From assembly GCA_031424795.1 (NCBI GenBank), contig JANPIC010000056.1:1-64000 (forward strand): 64,000 bases of DNA. The letters run 5' to 3'. The DNA comes from Aalborgiella sp031424795 (lineage in GTDB: Bacteria > Pseudomonadota > Gammaproteobacteria > Burkholderiales > Burkholderiaceae_C). This document shows positions 7,794-17,325 of this stretch, piece after piece (position 1 is the first letter of the stretch; each line of letters opens with the position of its first letter). The position numbers and the translations under genes are program-made. A model generated the notes under the pieces. It made no database searches. It was given only the letters and a program-made list of their open reading frames with translations, and was not told the DNA's origin.

Positions 7794-8723
7794 ATGACAA
7801 CAATTACCGCCAGCATGGTCGCCGCACTGCGCGCCAAGACCGATGCCCCCATGATGGAATGCAAAAAAGCCCTGACAGAAGCTGTAGGCGACATGGATAA
7901 AGCAGAAGAATTGCTCCGCGTGAAATTAGGCAGCAAAGCCAGCAAAGCATCTGACCGTATCACTGCCGAAGGCGTGGTCATGTGCAGCGTGAGTGGCAGC
8001 ACAGGTGCGATGCTTGAAGTGAACTGCGAAACCGACTTCGTGACCAAGAACGACAGTTTCTTGGCTTTGTCGCAAGCTGCTGCTGACTTGGTGGCTAAGC
8101 ACAACCCGGCTGATCTCGCTGCCTTGGGTGCATTGGCTTACAGCTTGGACGGTTTTGGCCCAACATTGGAAGATGTTCGCAAAGGCTTGATCGGCAAAAT
8201 CGGTGAAAACATGAGCTTCCGCCGTTTCAAGTATTACGCTAGCGGCGCTAAATTGGCTACCTACTTGCATGGCACACGCATTGGCGTGGTGGTTGAGTTT
8301 GAAGGTGATGACACCGCTGCCAAAGACGTTGCAATGCACATTGCAGCGATGAAGCCCGTGTCATTGTCCAGCGCTGAAGTGCCGGCTGAATTGGTTGCCA
8401 AAGAACGCTCAGTGGCTGCTGCCAAAGCGGCAGAAGACGCTGCTGTCGCAACTGCTGCAGGCAAGCCTGTGCAGTCTGACGAGATTGTTGCTAAGCGTAT
8501 TGAAGGCGGCGTACAAAAATTCTTGAAAGAAGTTTCTTTGTACGATCAAGTTTTCGTGAAAGCCGCTGATGGCAAGCAAACTGTGGCAGCCATGTTGAAG
8601 GAAAAAGCCACAACTATCAAGGGCTTCACCCTGTACGTGGTGGGTGAAGGCATTGAGAAGAAGGTTGATGATTTCGCCGCTGAAGTGGCAGCGCAAGTTG
8701 CGGCCGCTTCTAAAGCTGCTTAA
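7794..8723 (+). CDS. tsf: Elongation factor Ts
   Basis: A 309-residue guanine nucleotide exchange factor for EF-Tu. The N-terminal UBA-like domain (residues 1-55) has MTTITASMVAALRAKTDAPMMECKKAL, and the core contains EVNCETDFVTKN, the family signature contacting EF-Tu. A later segment IGENMSFRRF and a C-terminal module follow. It has a good ribosome site (TAGGAG seven bases before the ATG). Length matches betaproteobacterial EF-Ts (about 290-310). It lies between rpsB and pyrH, as expected. Confidence 0.97.
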   Translation: MTTITASMVAALRAKTDAPMMECKKALTEAVGDMDKAEELLRVKLGSKASKASDRITAEGVVMCSVSGSTGAMLEVNCETDFVTKNDSFLALSQAAADLVAKHNPADLAALGALAYSLDGFGPTLEDVRKGLIGKIGENMSFRRFKYYASGAKLATYLHGTRIGVVVEFEGDDTAAKDVAMHIAAMKPVSLSSAEVPAELVAKERSVAAAKAAEDAAVATAAGKPVQSDEIVAKRIEGGVQKFLKEVSLYDQVFVKAADGKQTVAAMLKEKATTIKGFTLYVVGEGIEKKVDDFAAEVAAQVAAASKAA

Positions 8724-8784
8724 TTGTTTTAGTTTCGCTTTAAGCAACCAAACACATATCACCATCAACCCAAAGGAGTCGTCT

Positions 8785-9522
8785 ATGTCTGAGCCAACGC
8801 CAGCGAACAATGCACCCGCGTATAAGCGGATTTTGCTTAAATTGTCTGGTGAGGCTTTGATGGGTGACGACGCTTTTGGTATCAACCGCGCCACCATTGT
8901 GCGCATGGTTGAAGAGATTGCTGAAGTCACCCGCATGGGTGTTGAAGTGGCGGTGGTCATTGGTGGCGGTAATATTTTCCGGGGTGTGGCTGGCGGTTCA
9001 GTTGGTATGGATCGCGCCACTGCTGACTACATGGGTATGTTGGCAACGGTGATGAACGCGCTGGCTTTGGGGGATACCATGAACAAAGCTGGTTTGGTCG
9101 CTAGGGTCATGTCTGCCATTGCTATTGAGCAGGTTGTCGAGCCCTATATTCGCCCCAAAGCGCTGCAGTACCTTGAAGAAGGTAAAGTGGTTATTTTTGC
9201 AGCGGGCACGGGAAATCCATTTTTCACCACAGATACTGCAGCGGCCTTGCGTGGCGCAGAAATTGGTGCTGAAGTCGTTCTAAAAGCGACGAAAGTGGAT
9301 GGTGTGTATTCAGCTGATCCTAAAAAAGACCCCACAGCAACGCGCTACGAGCGGCTAAGCTTTGACGAAGCCATGATGAAAAATCTTGGCATCATGGACG
9401 CTGCAGCTTTTGCCGTATGTCGAGAGCAAAAATTGCCGATCAAAGTGTTTTCAATATTCAAGCATGGCGCACTGAAACGTGTTGTGATGGGTGAAAACGA
9501 AGGCACTTTGGTCTACGCATGA
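8785..9522 (+). CDS. pyrH: Uridylate kinase
   Basis: A 245-residue UMP kinase that makes UDP from UMP with ATP, a cytosolic hexamer regulated by GTP and UTP. Motifs seen: KRILLKLSGEAL at about 13-24, VVIGGGNIFRG at about 57-67, DRATADYMGMLATVMNAL, and AGTGNPFFTTDTAAALRGAEI. I choose the ATG at 8785 because AAAGGAG precedes it and the residues upstream in the open frame lie within tsf. The gene is 61 bases after tsf, in the usual order before frr. Confidence 0.97.
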   Translation: MSEPTPANNAPAYKRILLKLSGEALMGDDAFGINRATIVRMVEEIAEVTRMGVEVAVVIGGGNIFRGVAGGSVGMDRATADYMGMLATVMNALALGDTMNKAGLVARVMSAIAIEQVVEPYIRPKALQYLEEGKVVIFAAGTGNPFFTTDTAAALRGAEIGAEVVLKATKVDGVYSADPKKDPTATRYERLSFDEAMMKNLGIMDAAAFAVCREQKLPIKVFSIFKHGALKRVVMGENEGTLVYA

Positions 9523-9591
9523 ATGAGCGAAAAAAATTTTAGAAATTAACTGCTGAAATATTCTGTCGGAATAAATTGTCGGAGAAGAATC

Positions 9592-10152
9592 ATGCCAACA
9601 AGTCAAATCAAAATGCAAGCTGAAACCAAGATGGATCAATCCATTGCGGCGTTTAAAAACAATATCAGTAAAATTCGCACGGGTCGAGCCAGTCCAGCCT
9701 TGCTTGAAAGTGTGCAAGTTGATTACTACGGTAATTTGACGCCGATCAGCCAAGTGGCTAATTTGTCCATGATTGATTCTCGCACCGTGGGTGTTCAGCC
9801 TTGGGAAAAAGGCATGGGCGCAAAAATTGAAAAAGCAATTCGAGACAGCGATTTGGGCTTGAATCCTTCAAGTATGGGCGATTTGATTCGTGTACCAATG
9901 CCTATGATGAGTGAAGAGCGCCGCAAAGAGATGACCAAATTGGTGCGCAATGAAGGTGAAAACTCAAAAATCGCCATTCGCAACTTGCGCAGGGATGCTA
10001 ATGAGAGTGTCAAAAAATTGGTGAAAGAAAAAGAAGCTTCAGAAGACGATCAAAAGCGATGTGAAGCGGAGATTCAAAAAGTAACAGATCGTCATATCAT
10101 CACGATTGATCAGCTGGTTGCCGCTAAAGAGCAGGAAATCATGGCTGTTTAG
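9592..10152 (+). CDS. frr: Ribosome recycling factor
   Basis: A 186-residue RRF, which with EF-G and IF3 splits the post-termination ribosome. It shows the family features: the KTGRASPALL-type motif (here KIRTGRASPALLESV, residues about 25-39), TPISQVANLSMIDSRTVGVQPWE, and the helical C-terminus LTEERRKEM-like (MSEERRKEMTKLVRNEGENSKIAIRNLRRDAN). Length equals the usual 185-186. It follows pyrH by 69 bases and precedes uppS. Confidence 0.97.
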   Translation: MPTSQIKMQAETKMDQSIAAFKNNISKIRTGRASPALLESVQVDYYGNLTPISQVANLSMIDSRTVGVQPWEKGMGAKIEKAIRDSDLGLNPSSMGDLIRVPMPMMSEERRKEMTKLVRNEGENSKIAIRNLRRDANESVKKLVKEKEASEDDQKRCEAEIQKVTDRHIITIDQLVAAKEQEIMAV

Positions 10153-10184
10153 CCTTAATATTTCAACTTTAATGACCACTTCAA

Positions 10185-10904
10185 ATGGCAGCTGATAGGC
10201 GCATCCCTAATCATATCGCTATTGTGATGGACGGCAATGGCCGTTGGGCGAATCGCCGGTTTTTACCCCGTGTGGCGGGGCATAAACAAGGCGTTGATGC
10301 CTTGCATGAATGCGTCAAAGCCTGCGCTGAGCGCGGTGTTAAAGTGCTGACTGTGTTCGCCTTTTCATCTGAAAACTGGGAACGTCCAGCAGATGAGGTT
10401 TCCGGCTTGATGGAATTGCTGGCAAAAGCGCTCGCACGCGAAGTTGTACAGCTGAGTAAAGACGGTATTCAAATTCATTTTGTTGGTGAACGCGATAGTT
10501 TGTCAGAAAGTTTAAAACGCGGTTTTGAACAGGCTGAAACTGCCACAGCGCACAATTCGAAACTGATCTTCAATATTTGCTTTAATTACGGAGGCCGCTG
10601 GGATATTGTCCAAGCTGCTGCAAAATTAATAGCAAAAGGTTTAAGTATTACGCCAGCTAGTATGAATTCGGAGATGTCACTGGCGCACGTACCAGATCCA
10701 GATTTGGTTATTCGAACCGGAGGCGAGCAGCGCCTCAGTAACTTCTTACTATGGCAAGCCGCTTATTCTGAGTTGTATTTCAGTGATAAATTGTGGCCAG
10801 ATTTTGATGCCTTTGCTCTGGATGAGGCGATTGATGAGTTTAACCAACGGGAACGGCGATTTGGTAAAACGTCAGAGCAAATTCAGTCAAAATCTATGGT
10901 GTGA
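10185..10904 (+). CDS. uppS: Undecaprenyl diphosphate synthase
   Basis: A 239-residue cis-prenyltransferase that builds C55 undecaprenyl diphosphate, the lipid carrier for peptidoglycan and O-antigen, from farnesyl diphosphate and isopentenyl diphosphate. Seen: HIAIVMDGNGRWA with the catalytic Asp at residue 16, FAFSSENWERP at about 63-73, and the C-terminal signature DLVIRTGGEQRLSNFLLWQ. It is slightly shorter than usual (about 245-255). A weak match to the 46-base repeat underlies residues 145-160. It leads into cdsA with the stop overlapping the upstream extension of that frame. Confidence 0.96.
   Translation: MAADRRIPNHIAIVMDGNGRWANRRFLPRVAGHKQGVDALHECVKACAERGVKVLTVFAFSSENWERPADEVSGLMELLAKALAREVVQLSKDGIQIHFVGERDSLSESLKRGFEQAETATAHNSKLIFNICFNYGGRWDIVQAAAKLIAKGLSITPASMNSEMSLAHVPDPDLVIRTGGEQRLSNFLLWQAAYSELYFSDKLWPDFDAFALDEAIDEFNQRERRFGKTSEQIQSKSMV
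10617..10662 (+). repeat. Possible degenerate 46-base repeat in uppS
   Basis: The segment begins GCT, has ATAGCAA at the right-arm position and ATTACGCCAGCTAG at the end, with the exact 46-base spacing. By hand I count about 25 of 46 identities with the intergenic copy at 34500, all ungapped. The protein aligns normally with its family here, so chance similarity is possible. Confidence 0.35.
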
Positions 10905-10969
10905 TTGATTCACGCAATTGGCAAGTAGCTTTTACAAATTCAATATACAAATACAAACAAAGGCGAAGA

Positions 10970-11821
10970 ATGCTTAAACAACGCGTCATCACCGCCTTAA
11001 TCATGTTGGCTCTTGTGCTGCCGACACTGTTTTTCACGAGCCCATGGCCTTTTTGCGCATTAGCATTGCTTTTTATTGCAGCAGGTGCTTGGGAGTGGGC
11101 TAAATTGAACGGCATGCACGCTGTAGGCTCAATTTGCTTTGCTGGTCTTTTTATCGTTTTGGCGACGCTTGGTTGGTACTTGGGTTTAATTGAGCAGCAA
11201 CTGCCTATGGTTTGGATATTGGCCAGCGGTTTTTGGGTACTCATCAGCGCATGGTTGCTTAAAACGGGCGTTTCCGGTTGGGCCCAAATTCCAGTGACAT
11301 TACGACGCATGGGTGGCTTGCTGGCATTGTTGTTGGCATGGTTGGCTGTTGCGCAAGCACGTGTTCAAGGGGTTAATTACCTAATGTCTGTCTTAACACT
11401 GGTTTGGGTGGCAGACAGTTTTGCCTACTTCGCTGGCAGAACCTGGGGCGGAAAATTCACCGCAAACAAACTTGCGCTTAGCATTAGCCCCGGCAAAAGC
11501 TGGGAAGGTGTTTGGGGCGGTGTGGTTGGTGTGTTCTTGCTTGCGATGACGTGGGTATGGGCTGACGGCTATTGGCAAAGTATAGTGCCCAGCTTGTATT
11601 CTCGGTTGCAAAGTCAAAATTTAGCTGTGATGGCTATTGCCTTGTTATTTTTAACAGCCATGAGTGTGGTTGGTGATTTGATTGAATCCTTGATCAAACG
11701 CAGTGCTGGCGTGAAAGATTCGAGTGGGTTATTGCCAGGCCATGGTGGCGTGCTTGATCGGGTTGATGCTTTGCTACCTGCACTTCCTATCGCCATGATG
11801 TTGACTTCTTTGGTGAATTGA
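10970..11821 (+). CDS. cdsA: Phosphatidate cytidylyltransferase
   Basis: A 283-residue inner-membrane enzyme that converts phosphatidate and CTP to CDP-diacylglycerol, the branch-point precursor of phospholipids. It shows eight or so hydrophobic helices and the CDS signature near the C-terminus: SLIKRSAGVKDSSGLLPGHG followed by GVLDRVD, containing the conserved KD and DR-D residues. I start at the ATG at 10970 (MLKQRVITAL); a GTG at 10901 would add 23 polar residues and overlap uppS. Usual length is 270-285. Confidence 0.95.
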   Translation: MLKQRVITALIMLALVLPTLFFTSPWPFCALALLFIAAGAWEWAKLNGMHAVGSICFAGLFIVLATLGWYLGLIEQQLPMVWILASGFWVLISAWLLKTGVSGWAQIPVTLRRMGGLLALLLAWLAVAQARVQGVNYLMSVLTLVWVADSFAYFAGRTWGGKFTANKLALSISPGKSWEGVWGGVVGVFLLAMTWVWADGYWQSIVPSLYSRLQSQNLAVMAIALLFLTAMSVVGDLIESLIKRSAGVKDSSGLLPGHGGVLDRVDALLPALPIAMMLTSLVN

Positions 11822-11833
11822 CTGATAAATTAA

Positions 11834-13045
11834 ATGACAAATTTAATGAGAAAGCAGCGCATAGCCATCCTTGGCTCAACGGGTTCTATCGGTACAAGTA
11901 CGCTGGATGTTATTGCTAGGCATCCTGACAGATTTGAGGTTTTTGCACTTACCTCGTCAACGCAAGTTGACCTGATGTTGGCTCAAATCATTCAATTCAA
12001 GCCTAAATTTGCAGTGATGGCAAGTGTTGAGCACGGTAAAGAATTAGCACGATTGGTAAAGCTTAATTCTCTTTCGGTCGACGTATTATCCGGTTCATTA
12101 GCTATTGAAAATATAGCAAAACATGAGTCCATTGATGTTGTCATGGCTGCTATTGTTGGCGCTGCTGGATTGGCACCTTGCTTAGCTGCGGCAAGTGCCG
12201 GGAAACGGCTTTTATTGGCAAACAAGGAAGCATTGGTCGTGGGTGCAGAGTTGTTTTTAGACGTCGTCAAATCTGGCGGTGCTACGCTGCTGCCGATCGA
12301 CAGTGAGCATTCAGCGATTTTTCAATGCTTGCCTAGCGATAGAAGCACGTGGGCAAGTAGCGTTGAAAAAATCATCTTGACAGCTTCAGGCGGGCCTTTC
12401 CGTACGCGTGACATTTCTAGTTTAAGCGCCGTCACACCTAGCGAGGCTTGCTTGCATCCTAATTGGGTCATGGGGCGAAAAATCTCAGTAGATTCCGCAA
12501 CCATGATGAACAAGGCGCTTGAAGTTATTGAAGCAAAATACTTATTCAATGTTGAACTTAAGCAAATTGAAGTGGTCATACACCCTCAAAGTGTGATTCA
12601 TTCTATGGTGCAATTCCGTGATGCTTCCGTACTTGCACAACTTGGTACGCCCGACATGCGCGGCCCTATTGCATACGGACTGTCTTGGCCTAATAGAATT
12701 GAAAATGGTGCTTCAGCAATTGATTTTAAAAACCTATCTGAGATGACTTTTGAGGCTATCGATAGTAACAATCACCCCGAACGGTTTCCGGGCTTGGCTT
12801 TAGCTTGGGATGTACTCCGTGCGCCAGCTGGAACTACCGCTGTGTTGAATGCGGCTAATGAAATTGCGGTGCAAGCGTTTTTGGATGAGCGCATCAGGTT
12901 TGATCAAATCCATGGCGTCAATCAATCTACGCTTTCTGCAGTTCTGCCAGCGAAGCCTATGAATCTAGGTGATTTATTGGCAATAGATGCGACATCTCGC
13001 GAAGCTGCGCTAGCACAAGTCAAGCGCTTCGAGGCTAAACCATGA
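11834..13045 (+). CDS. dxr: 1-deoxy-D-xylulose 5-phosphate reductoisomerase
   Basis: A 403-residue enzyme of the non-mevalonate pathway that converts DXP to MEP with NADPH and a divalent metal. Motifs: IAILGSTGSIGTSTLDVIARHPDRF (NADPH site, residues about 9-33), MAAIVGAAGLAP, LLANKEALV, IDSEHSAIFQC (metal ligands), SVDSATMMNKALEVIEA. It overlaps rseP by four bases (ATGA-type junction). Residues 80-95 are coded by a stretch resembling the 46-base repeat, although the amino acids there fit the family (VLSG...). Confidence 0.97.
   Translation: MTNLMRKQRIAILGSTGSIGTSTLDVIARHPDRFEVFALTSSTQVDLMLAQIIQFKPKFAVMASVEHGKELARLVKLNSLSVDVLSGSLAIENIAKHESIDVVMAAIVGAAGLAPCLAAASAGKRLLLANKEALVVGAELFLDVVKSGGATLLPIDSEHSAIFQCLPSDRSTWASSVEKIILTASGGPFRTRDISSLSAVTPSEACLHPNWVMGRKISVDSATMMNKALEVIEAKYLFNVELKQIEVVIHPQSVIHSMVQFRDASVLAQLGTPDMRGPIAYGLSWPNRIENGASAIDFKNLSEMTFEAIDSNNHPERFPGLALAWDVLRAPAGTTAVLNAANEIAVQAFLDERIRFDQIHGVNQSTLSAVLPAKPMNLGDLLAIDATSREAALAQVKRFEAKP
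12072..12117 (-). repeat. Possible 46-base repeat copy in dxr
   Basis: On the plus strand GACGTATT is followed by GCTATTGAAAATATAGC, the perfect hairpin of the family, and the ends lie 46 bases apart. I count about 31 of 46 identities, ungapped, with the copy at 21613, in the same coding phase. The protein here also fits normal Dxr sequence, so origin from the repeat is uncertain. Confidence 0.4.
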
Positions 13046-14418
13046 TGACCATATTGGCTTTCGTTGCTGCATTGGCATTGCTGATTGCCATTCATGAGTA
13101 TGGCCACTATCGTGTTGCCGTGGCATGTGGCGTCAAGGTGCTGAAATTTTCGATAGGCTTCGGTAAAACCATTTTTAAGTGGCAACCCAGAGGCTCAGAT
13201 ACTGAATTTGTCATAGGTATGCTGCCGCTCGGTGGTTTTGTCAAAATGTTGGATGAGCGCGAAGCACCTGTACCGGCTGATCAAAAACATCTGGCATTCA
13301 ACACGCAGCCCTTGCGCAAACGTGTCGCTATTGTGGCTGCTGGTCCTATTGCCAATTTGGTTTTGGCGATTTTCTTGTATTCAGTTGTGAATTGGATGGG
13401 TGTTCAAGAGGCTAAGGCTATTTTGGCAAGCCCTGTAGCAGGCTCTATCGCGCAGCGTGCTGGTTTAATAGGTGGTGAGCATGTGCCGCAAGCGAGTTTT
13501 GTGGGCGAAGATTTGCATCAAATTCAGTCCATGGAAGGTTTGCGGTGGCTTATTACTCGCGGGGCATTGGATGGTCAAAATGTTAGGTTGGCTGTTGCCG
13601 CATCGGCTAACTCTCCCACGCGAGAGGTTGTTCTTGATTTAGCGACGTTAGATGTGAAAGAAGTAGATGCGCAATTGTTTCAAAAAATTGGTATCACTGG
13701 ACCGTGGACAAAACCAATTCTTGGGGAAATGCAAGAGGATAGCGCAGCTAAACGAGCTGGTTTGCAGCTCGGTGACATTGTGACAAAAGTTGATGACGTA
13801 CTTGTGGTCGATGCTCAACAACTGCGGCAGTTGATTCGAGCATCTGTTGCAGTAAACGACAAACAAACTGTCGCTGTAACAAGAAATTGGACCGTTTCGA
13901 GGGCGGGGCAGTTGATCAATATTCCAGTTACGGTAGACATGAAAACTGAAGAAAATCGTCAAATTGGCAGAATTGGTGCATTTGTCGGTACTCTGCCAGA
14001 GATGACGACGGTGAGCTACGATTTTTTCGATGGTTTACAAGCTGGCGCGGTTAGAACGTGGGATGTGTCTGTGTTGACGCTGAAAATGATGGGAAAAATG
14101 CTTGTTGGACAAGCTTCTCTCAAGAATTTAAGCGGCCCGTTGACCATTGCTGACTATGCGGGAAAGTCGGCGAGCTTAGGGTTGACGTCGTATCTTGTTT
14201 TTTTGGCGCTGATTAGTGTAAGTTTAGGTGTGCTGAATTTGTTACCGCTACCTGTGCTGGATGGTGGCCATCTGATGTATTATCTCTGGGAAGGCGTGAC
14301 AGGCAAAGCAGTTTCAGAACTGTGGACTGAGCGCTTGCAGCGAGGCGGCGTTGCCTTGCTTTTTAGTATGATGTTCATAGCGCTTTACAACGATGTGACT
14401 AGACTATTTGCTATTTAA
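13042..14418 (+). CDS. rseP: Intramembrane site-2 protease RseP
   Basis: A 458-residue zinc protease of the inner membrane that cleaves anti-sigma factor RseA in the envelope stress pathway and trims signal peptide remnants. The metal motif HEYGH is at residues 18-22, in the first helix; the second zinc site is in NLLPLPVLDGGHL near residue 405. Two PDZ domains lie between, at about 125-195 and 210-290. Length fits RseP (about 450). The start overlaps dxr by four bases, and its stop shares a base with the bamA start, so the three genes are probably translated in a coupled way. Confidence 0.96.
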   Translation: MMTILAFVAALALLIAIHEYGHYRVAVACGVKVLKFSIGFGKTIFKWQPRGSDTEFVIGMLPLGGFVKMLDEREAPVPADQKHLAFNTQPLRKRVAIVAAGPIANLVLAIFLYSVVNWMGVQEAKAILASPVAGSIAQRAGLIGGEHVPQASFVGEDLHQIQSMEGLRWLITRGALDGQNVRLAVAASANSPTREVVLDLATLDVKEVDAQLFQKIGITGPWTKPILGEMQEDSAAKRAGLQLGDIVTKVDDVLVVDAQQLRQLIRASVAVNDKQTVAVTRNWTVSRAGQLINIPVTVDMKTEENRQIGRIGAFVGTLPEMTTVSYDFFDGLQAGAVRTWDVSVLTLKMMGKMLVGQASLKNLSGPLTIADYAGKSASLGLTSYLVFLALISVSLGVLNLLPLPVLDGGHLMYYLWEGVTGKAVSELWTERLQRGGVALLFSMMFIALYNDVTRLFAI

Positions 14419-16751
14419 TGAAACAATCAAACAAACCAAATATCAATACCATGCTGGCGAATGTTGCTCAAAAGGGCGCTCAAAAGGCAGTTTTCTTGGC
14501 TGTATCGCTTTTAGCTTCAGCGGCTACTTGGGCCGTTACCCCCTTTGCTGTCAAAGATATTCGTGTCGAAGGTTTGCAGCGCGTGGAGCCTGGAACCGTT
14601 TTTGCCACACTACCTTTTCGCATTGGTGATACCTACGACGATGAAAAGGGCTCCGTTGCTATTCGTTCTTTATTTGCATTAGGTGTTTTCAAAGACGTGC
14701 GCGTTGAAGTAAATGGCGACGTTTTGGTGTTGATTGTCGAAGAACGCCCAACAGTCGCTGGCATTGAGTTTTCCGGTACAAAAGAATTTGACAAAGAAGC
14801 ACTGACTAGAGCCATGCGTGAAATCGGTCTGACCGATGGCCGCCCGTTCGACAAAGCGCTGTTAGACAAAGCAGAGCAAGAATTGAAGCGTCAGTATTTA
14901 ACGCGAAGCTTGTACGCTGCTGAAATCGTGACGACAGTGACTCCGATTGAAAGAAACCGGGTCAACCTCACGTTCAGTGTGGTTGAGGGCGATGTCGCCA
15001 AGATCAAAGAAATTCGCATCACGGGTAACAAGGCTTTTAGTGAGTCTACTTTGCGTGGCTTGTTTGATCTGGACACAGGCGGTTTGTTGAGCTGGTACAC
15101 GAAAAGTGACCGTTACACCAGATCAAAGTTGAATGCCGATATTGAAACCATGCGCTCGTATTATTTGGCACGTGGATACTTAGAGTTTAAAGTTGAATCT
15201 CAACAAGTTTCGATTTCAACGGACAAGAAAGATATTGTTATTGCGATAGAAGTCGTAGAGGGCGAGCGTTTTACGGTGTCTGATGTCAAGCTTGCGGGTA
15301 GCTTTTTGGGGCGGGATGATAAATTTAAATCCTTGGTGACAGTAGAAGCTGGTCAAGAATACAGTGCAGACAAGATCGCCGAGACCAATAAGGCGATGGT
15401 TAGCTACTTTGGTGATTTTGGATTTGCCTTTGCGCGTATTATTGTTAAGCCTGAAATTGATCGTGCTAAAAATCAAGTCGCCTTGACTTTGACTGCTGAG
15501 CCTGGTCAACGCGCTTATGTTCGACGGATTAATATATCTGGCAATAACAGAACGCGCGATGAAGTTATTCGACGTGAGCTACGCCAATTTGAGTCATCTT
15601 GGTACGACGGCGAAAAACTCAGAACGTCTAGAGACCGTGTAGATCGTTTGGGATTTTTTAAAGACGTGCAATTTGACACCCAAGAAATACCTAATGCGCC
15701 AGATCAAGTTGATATTAATATTGTTGTTGCCGAAAAGCCTACTGGCAATATTAACTTTGGTGCAGGCTATTCCACATCTGACAAATTGACGTTTCAGTTT
15801 GGTATCAAGCAAGAAAATATCTTCGGCTCTGGTAATTACTTGGGTGTTGATCTCAACACTGGTAAGTTGAACCGCGCGCTGTCAATCACCACGATTGACC
15901 CATACTTCACCGAAGATGGTATTTCTCGCATTTATGACGCCTACTACCGTACAACAACACCAGCAAGTGCTGGTACGGGTGATTACAAGGTTGCAACTCT
16001 AGGTTTTGGTGTTAAATTTGGTATCCCTGTTAGTCCTGTCGACACCATATACGTTGGAGGTGGTGCTGAGCAAAATAAAATATTTACTGGGGATAACTTG
16101 CCTGCAGCGTATCTTGATTATGCGAATCAATTTGGCTACCGAAGCTACGCTATTCCATTGACCTTAGGTTGGTCACGCGATGACCGTGATAGCGCGTTGA
16201 CGCCAAATTCAGGAAAACTGCAAAGATTTTCGACTGAGTGGAGTCCGGCCGGCGATGTTAATTATGTCAAAGCGGTTGCTCAGTATCAACAATACATTCC
16301 GTTGAACAAGCAATTTACCCTTGCTTTTAACGGTGAGCTGAATTGGGGTAAAGGCTTGCGTGGCAAACCCTTCCCAGTGTTCAAAAACTCCTATTCTGGT
16401 GGCTTAGGATCGGTTCGCGGATTCGAAGCATCGTCTCTTGGACCTCTTGACGAAACCACAAAAACGGCTTTAGGTGGTGCGAAGAAAATTACACTCAATG
16501 CAGAATTCATCACGCCTTTCCCGGGTGCTGGCAATGACAAAAGTTTGCGTTTGTATGCTTTCCTAGATGTTGGTAACGTTTACGGTGCCAATGACCCCTT
16601 TGTTTTAAGTGAACTTCGCGCATCAACTGGCGTTGGTATTAGTTGGATTTCACCTATAGGCCCCTTGCGTCTTGCGTATGCAAAACCCATCAAATCATTC
16701 ACTGGGGATAAAATACAAAAAGTACAATTTCAAATCGGAACCGCCTTCTAA
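14418..16751 (+). CDS. bamA: Outer membrane protein assembly factor BamA
   Basis: A 777-residue Omp85 protein, the core of the BAM machine that folds beta-barrel proteins into the outer membrane. The N-terminus is a signal sequence with a long polar lead (cleavage probably after residue 39, ATWA-V). Five POTRA repeats span about residues 40-420, starting FAVKDIRVEGLQRV; the barrel follows and ends in Phe (FQIGTAF), the usual C-terminal recognition residue. The last-strand motif VRGF (SVRGFEASSLGP) is present. It lies in the conserved rseP-bamA-skp-lpxD order. An internal Met12 could be an alternative start. Confidence 0.97.
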   Translation: MKQSNKPNINTMLANVAQKGAQKAVFLAVSLLASAATWAVTPFAVKDIRVEGLQRVEPGTVFATLPFRIGDTYDDEKGSVAIRSLFALGVFKDVRVEVNGDVLVLIVEERPTVAGIEFSGTKEFDKEALTRAMREIGLTDGRPFDKALLDKAEQELKRQYLTRSLYAAEIVTTVTPIERNRVNLTFSVVEGDVAKIKEIRITGNKAFSESTLRGLFDLDTGGLLSWYTKSDRYTRSKLNADIETMRSYYLARGYLEFKVESQQVSISTDKKDIVIAIEVVEGERFTVSDVKLAGSFLGRDDKFKSLVTVEAGQEYSADKIAETNKAMVSYFGDFGFAFARIIVKPEIDRAKNQVALTLTAEPGQRAYVRRINISGNNRTRDEVIRRELRQFESSWYDGEKLRTSRDRVDRLGFFKDVQFDTQEIPNAPDQVDINIVVAEKPTGNINFGAGYSTSDKLTFQFGIKQENIFGSGNYLGVDLNTGKLNRALSITTIDPYFTEDGISRIYDAYYRTTTPASAGTGDYKVATLGFGVKFGIPVSPVDTIYVGGGAEQNKIFTGDNLPAAYLDYANQFGYRSYAIPLTLGWSRDDRDSALTPNSGKLQRFSTEWSPAGDVNYVKAVAQYQQYIPLNKQFTLAFNGELNWGKGLRGKPFPVFKNSYSGGLGSVRGFEASSLGPLDETTKTALGGAKKITLNAEFITPFPGAGNDKSLRLYAFLDVGNVYGANDPFVLSELRASTGVGISWISPIGPLRLAYAKPIKSFTGDKIQKVQFQIGTAF

Positions 16752-17275
16752 TGAAAATTAATCTCAAACAGTCTCGCAACTCATGCCTCGTTATTTTGGC
16801 AATGGGTTTTGCAAGCATGGCTTCTGTAGCTGTTGCGCAAGAATTTAAAATCGGTTTTATCAATACAGATCGAATTTTTCGTGATGCAAACTCAGCAAAG
16901 ACTGCTCAGGCAAAACTAGAGCAAGAGTTTCAGCGTCGCGAAAAAGATCTGAACGATCAAGGCGCGCAAATCAAAGCAGCGGCTGACAAATTGGAGAAAG
17001 AAGCCCCAACATTGGCAGAAGCGCAGCGCAATTCTCGTCAAAAACAATTGACAGACCAAGACCGTGAATTTCAACGCAAACGCCGAGAGTTTCAAGAAGA
17101 CTTGAATGTTCGTAAAAACGAAGAGCTGCAGTTGGTCTTAGAACGTGCAAATAAAGTGGTTAAACAAGTTGCTGAATCAGAAAAGTACGATTTGGTCGTT
17201 CAAGATGTGGTTTACATCAACCCTAAGCACGATATCACTGACAAAGTACTTAAAGTTTTGAACGCTACAAAGTAA
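16751..17275 (+). CDS. skp: Periplasmic chaperone Skp/OmpH
   Basis: A 174-residue exported chaperone that binds unfolded outer-membrane proteins. Signal peptide residues about 1-29 (ending VAVAQ), then FKIGFINTDRIFRDANSAKTAQAKLEQEFQRREKDL, the start of the long coiled-coil arms, rich in Lys, Gln and Glu, and a C-terminal strand YDLVVQDVVYINPKHDITDKVLKVL. Its start codon shares one base with the bamA stop. Length is normal (160-175). It is followed by lpxD after 50 bases. Confidence 0.95.
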   Translation: MKINLKQSRNSCLVILAMGFASMASVAVAQEFKIGFINTDRIFRDANSAKTAQAKLEQEFQRREKDLNDQGAQIKAAADKLEKEAPTLAEAQRNSRQKQLTDQDREFQRKRREFQEDLNVRKNEELQLVLERANKVVKQVAESEKYDLVVQDVVYINPKHDITDKVLKVLNATK

Positions 17276-17325
17276 GCGCAATATCGGCAATTACCAGCAT
17301 AAATTATTTCGGTCTTGGTTCGCGA

